From contig NZ_CP151726.1 in NCBI RefSeq assembly GCF_038443385.1, forward strand, positions 3,100,001-3,164,000: a stretch of 64,000 nucleotides of DNA, read 5' to 3'. The notes below the pieces were generated by a model. The model was given only the letters and a program-made list of their open reading frames with translations, did no database searches and was not told the DNA's origin. Shown in pieces: positions 61,095-64,000 of the stretch (positions are counted from its first letter, which is position 1; every line of letters begins with the position of its first letter). The stretch comes from Stieleria varia (GTDB lineage: Bacteria > Planctomycetota > Planctomycetia > Pirellulales > Pirellulaceae). A program made the translations under genes and the position numbers.

Positions 61095-62189
61095 ATGAAT
61101 CGGCCCCCCAGCCCCCCGCAAGCAGCCCCGACTGCCCCGACTGCCCCGACTGCCCCGACTGCCCCGACTGGTCCGACTGGTCCCGAATCGGCGGTGCCGA
61201 GCATTCCCCTGTCAGACCGATTCTCCCACGCAGGGCAGCGATTCAGCCGATTTGCGAAAGACTACTCGGCGTATCTATTCGTGCGAATGCTGGTTGCGAT
61301 CGTGCAGACGTTGCCGCTGGACATGGGCGATCGGATGTGTCGTGGGATCGCTTGGCTGGCCGCACGAGTCTTTAAGATCCGGCGATCAGCGACACACGAA
61401 AACCTTAGCCGGGTGTTTGCCGATGCGGAACCGGCACAGCGAGACGAACTGGAATTGGCCATGTGGCACCACCTGATGCTGATGGTCTGCGAAATCGCGT
61501 GGGCGCAACGCCGGTTGCACTTGACCAATTGGACGGACCACATGTCGTTTCGCAATCACCGCAAGATGTTGGCGGTATTGTTGACCAAACGTCCCGTGGT
61601 GATGGTTTCGGGGCATTTCGGCAATTTCGAGGTCGGCGGGTACATGTTCGGCATGATGGGTTGCGAATCCACCACCATCGCTCGACGACTGGACAATCCC
61701 TTTCTGCATCGATGGGTCGAGCGATTCCGCAGCGCCAAAGGCCAATACATGGTCGACAAAGACGGCTGTGCGGCGGAAGTGCAAGAGCACCTGGAGTCCT
61801 GTGGCACCCTGGCGATCTTGGCCGATCAACATGGCGGTCCGAAAGGATGTTGGGTGAATTTCCTGGGCGTTCCCGCTTCGTGCCACAAAGCCCTGGCGCT
61901 GTTTTCTCTCAGCACAAACGCTCCCATGATCGCCGGATACACGATCCGAATCGACCGCCGCCCGATGCAGTTTGAATCGGGAACGGTGGATGTGGCGGAC
62001 CCGTTCAACGATCCCCAGTCCCACTGTGCGTCGGTCAGCTCGCTGACGCAATGGTACAATCGCCAACTGGCCACCGCGGTCAGCGGCGCGGTGGAGCAGT
62101 ACTGGTGGCTGCACCGACGCTGGCGGCAGCCCCCGGAAAAAATCGCCAAGCGGCTGGCCAGGAAAACGGAAATCTCGCGAGCGGCTTGA
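61095..62189 (+). CDS. LpxL/HtrB-like lysophospholipid acyltransferase
   Basis: A 364-residue membrane-associated acyltransferase. After a proline/threonine-rich leader come a membrane-proximal helix (YLFVRMLVAIVQTLPLDMGD) and the LpxL landmarks: RSATHENLSRVF, VVMVSGHFGNFEVGGYMFGM with the catalytic H(x)4E near 173-178, NPFLHRWVERFRSAKGQYMV, LAILADQHGGPKGCWVNFLG and EQYWWLHRRWRQPP. It probably adds a secondary acyl chain to a lipid A-like or other glycolipid in the inner membrane. The ATG at 61095 is used, with GGAAA 10 bp upstream; in-frame ATGs at 61080 and 61059 are alternatives. Confidence 0.88.
   Translation: MNRPPSPPQAAPTAPTAPTAPTAPTGPTGPESAVPSIPLSDRFSHAGQRFSRFAKDYSAYLFVRMLVAIVQTLPLDMGDRMCRGIAWLAARVFKIRRSATHENLSRVFADAEPAQRDELELAMWHHLMLMVCEIAWAQRRLHLTNWTDHMSFRNHRKMLAVLLTKRPVVMVSGHFGNFEVGGYMFGMMGCESTTIARRLDNPFLHRWVERFRSAKGQYMVDKDGCAAEVQEHLESCGTLAILADQHGGPKGCWVNFLGVPASCHKALALFSLSTNAPMIAGYTIRIDRRPMQFESGTVDVADPFNDPQSHCASVSSLTQWYNRQLATAVSGAVEQYWWLHRRWRQPPEKIAKRLARKTEISRAA
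61126..61188 (+). repeat. In-frame 9-bp tandem repeat (7 units)
   Basis: Five CCCCGACTG units and two GTCCGACTG units encode the leader APTAPTAPTAPTAPTGPTGP of the acyltransferase. Copy-number change would keep the frame. Confidence 0.9.
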
Positions 62190-62312
62190 GCGGCAGCGTC
62201 GGAATCCCGAGAAAACCCCACAGTGAGGTGTTTCAGCCAGTTGCGGTGGAAAAAACAGGGTCACGTGAACTAGACTACAGGCCCCGCCGTCTGCCCACCA
62301 CCAAGATCGCCC

Positions 62313-63824
62313 ATGTCGCCCCGCCTGCTGTTTCTCATCGTCGCCCTGCTGGTCTCGGCCATGCCCGGGGTGACGCTCTGGAGCGGTGAACCCGACTCGG
62401 TTCCGCACGAAGAGGAAAGCCAGCAAGACAGCGCGAGCGATGCCCGAAAGTGGTTGATCAATGGAACCGCAATCGATTGGGAAACGGGCGAGCCGATCGA
62501 CGTCTTTCGAGTCATCCCCGGCACTCCGAACCCGCGTGAAGGGATGGCAAATGAAATACGTGCCCCCGGTGGATTGAACCAAACGCCGTCACGTGAAGCC
62601 CTCTGGCAACCCCACCAGATTCGCGAAATGCGCGACGGAAAGTTTCAATGGCCGCGAACTTCGGGATACCGCATGATGCGATTTCGCGTCGAAGCCGACG
62701 GTTATCAACCCGTGATGACGCCATGGACCGAACGTGGCGGACCGTACACCAAGATGCGTGTTTACATGCGTCGCGACTTGGGGTTGCGTGGGGCGATACT
62801 GGCTCCCGACGGGCAGCCCGCCGCAGACGCAGTCCTGGCGATCGCGTTGCCGAACCGCCCCATTCAACTCGAAGGCACGACGATCAAGCACATTGAGGGG
62901 CCACCGCGCGCACGACTGAGCGACCAGTGGCGTGTGCCCGAGCACGTGCGCAGTGACGCGTCGGGGCAGTTTGACTTGCCGATGGAATCGGATCCCAATG
63001 CAGTCCTGTGTGTCGTTCACCCCGCAGGCATCGTGATCAAACCTTTTGAGTTGATTCGAGAGGAAGCCATGACGGGGCGTCCGGTTTCACTCACGCTGCA
63101 ACGGTGGTCATCGGTCTCCGGTCGTGTCACCATCGAAAACAATCCGGTCGGCGATGCGTTGCTGTTCTGTACGACATCCCACGAGGAATCATCGCAGCGT
63201 CCGATCATGAACGAATTGGTCACCAGCTCTCAGCGGACACGTTCCGACGAAAACGGGAACTACAGATTCGAGAATGTTCCACCGGGAACCTTTACCGTCT
63301 ATCGACGTATCGAGGACAAAGACGGGGCGACATTGCGGCCGATCACGGCGGACTCCGGATTCGACTTCCCACAGTTTCGGCATCGTGTGGATTCCGGCGC
63401 CGACGCGCAAGTCAACTTCGGCGGCGAAAAAAGAACGGTCATCGGAAACCTCGTGGGCTTGGAATCCTTTGACGACTTGACGGTTTCGATCATGCCCTGT
63501 CCCGACATGAACCGACGAGACCTCACCGTGGCCGATCGTGAAATGCTTGATTTGCTCGATCTACGCCGAACGACCGGAGAACTTGCTGGGTGGCAGTTTT
63601 TTCGCGATAGCGACGAAGGACATCGCTATTTCCGAACCTCGATTCCCGTCGCTGCCAACGGAAGCTTTCAGATCACAAATGTTTCCACGGGCAACTACTG
63701 GCTTGAGGTCAATGGTGCAGAGTCAGGGTTGGTCTATTTTGAAGTGACTTCTTTCGGCTCGAAAAAAATTGACTTGGGCCGCGTTCTGGTCCGCCACCCT
63801 GAGCCAGTCGCTCCGCTAAACTGA
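62313..63824 (+). CDS. Secreted protein with carboxypeptidase-regulatory-like domains
   Basis: A 503-residue exported protein. A signal peptide (LFLIVALLVSAMPGVTLWSG) is followed by beta-sandwich modules of the carboxypeptidase-regulatory/DUF4198-like kind: LINGTAIDWETGEPIDVFRV, LRGAILAPDGQPAADAVLAI, SVSGRVTIENNPVGDALLFC and ENGNYRFENVPPGTFTVYRR. No peptidase domain is present. Such domains usually bind or display; the role is unknown. The ATG at 62313 begins the signal peptide. A hairpin 6 bp after the stop may terminate it. Similar modules occur in the M56 receptor. Confidence 0.75.
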   Translation: MSPRLLFLIVALLVSAMPGVTLWSGEPDSVPHEEESQQDSASDARKWLINGTAIDWETGEPIDVFRVIPGTPNPREGMANEIRAPGGLNQTPSREALWQPHQIREMRDGKFQWPRTSGYRMMRFRVEADGYQPVMTPWTERGGPYTKMRVYMRRDLGLRGAILAPDGQPAADAVLAIALPNRPIQLEGTTIKHIEGPPRARLSDQWRVPEHVRSDASGQFDLPMESDPNAVLCVVHPAGIVIKPFELIREEAMTGRPVSLTLQRWSSVSGRVTIENNPVGDALLFCTTSHEESSQRPIMNELVTSSQRTRSDENGNYRFENVPPGTFTVYRRIEDKDGATLRPITADSGFDFPQFRHRVDSGADAQVNFGGEKRTVIGNLVGLESFDDLTVSIMPCPDMNRRDLTVADREMLDLLDLRRTTGELAGWQFFRDSDEGHRYFRTSIPVAANGSFQITNVSTGNYWLEVNGAESGLVYFEVTSFGSKKIDLGRVLVRHPEPVAPLN

Positions 63825-63829
63825 CTGCT

Positions 63830-63853
63830 GGGTACCGATTCATCACGGTACCC
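63830..63853 (+). terminator. Hairpin after the secreted-protein gene
   Basis: GGGTACCG and CGGTACCC form an 8-bp perfect stem around ATTCATCA, 6 bp after the stop. There is no T-run, so terminator function is tentative. Confidence 0.5.
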
Positions 63854-63954
63854 TACTGACGGTTTGGGACGTCGAGCGGCCGTCGCTCAATCTTTCAGAT
63901 CGACAGCGTGTACCGCAGGCGGAAACATAGCGTGGGAATTGAGAATCGCGACTA

Positions 63955-64000
63955 CTATCGTTCGGCGTCATCGAGCAGCCATCGATCGAGCGGATTCTCC
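63955..64000 (-). CDS. Possible 3' end of a gene entering from the right
   Basis: The minus strand from the right edge reads ENPLDRWLLDDAER and a TAG stop at 63955-63957. This reads like an ordinary protein C-terminus, and the orientation leaves a convergent 130-bp gap with the preceding gene. Only 14 codons are visible, so the call is tentative and no function can be given. Confidence 0.3.
   Translation of the reverse strand, partial: ENPLDRWLLDDAER

Overview
The window looks like chromosome of a member of the Planctomycetota, most likely a Rhodopirellula-like Pirellulaceae. The support is a set of phylum-typical families: a PSD1/DUF1549/DUF1553 cytochrome protein paired with a DUF1501 protein, a PVC-type haem-binding protein, a BBP7-like outer-membrane barrel protein, DUF4416, a giant M56 peptidase next to a BlaI repressor, and many short palindromic intergenic repeats. 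Gene density is ordinary. Starts are often GTG or TTG and ribosome binding sites are mostly weak. No rRNA, convincing tRNA, CRISPR array or prophage was seen.

Layout. 1-4.4 kb: the 5' part of a cdsA-like gene that runs off the left edge, an aminotransferase, a DUF4416 gene, and a membrane/redox fusion gene bracketed by two copies of a 133-bp MITE-like element. 4.6-10.2 kb: a five-gene chaperone operon (TPR protein, degenerate J-domain protein, GrpE-like protein, HscC-like Hsp70, small zinc-ribbon protein). 10.3-17 kb, minus strand: a lipase-like/propeller/cytochrome protein and an ABC transporter whose permease is fused to a CPBP protease. 17.3-18.8 kb: a BRCT-MerR-TPR protein. 19-29 kb: gapA, a methyltransferase, a HEAT-S1 protein, cmk, a TgpA-like transglutaminase with its DUF58 partner, and an L-2-hydroxyglutarate oxidase. 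29.4-35.3 kb: rseP and dxr on the minus strand, then ftsH.

35.3-43 kb is an accessory stretch. It holds a DDE transposase relic with an internal deletion, fragments of two different HUH/REP-associated transposases, dense palindromic repeats, and small genes (a PH-domain membrane protein, two secreted proteins of unknown function, and an SDR oxidoreductase that has lost its 5' end). 43-52.3 kb: a BBP7 barrel, a secreted esterase, hisA, and the PSD1/DUF1501 pair. 52.3-58.9 kb: a 434-bp inverted-repeat element without genes, then a 1645-residue M56 receptor-like protein and its BlaI-type repressor, with two matching palindromic operators at the promoter. 59-64 kb: prs overlapping a uridylyltransferase-only GlmU, an LpxL-like acyltransferase, a secreted carboxypeptidase-regulatory-like protein, and the probable tail of a gene entering from the right.

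How genes work together. The Hsp70, J, GrpE, zinc-ribbon and TPR genes lie on one strand with overlapping ends, as one folding machine would. BlaI and M56 form a repressor/sensor-protease switch. prs and glmU supply PRPP and UDP-GlcNAc, and rseP, dxr, cdsA and the LpxL homologue belong to envelope, isoprenoid and lipid metabolism. Two features stand out: interspersed repeats, some next to relics of the transposases that may have spread them, and in-frame 9-, 15- or 21-bp tandem repeats at gene edges.
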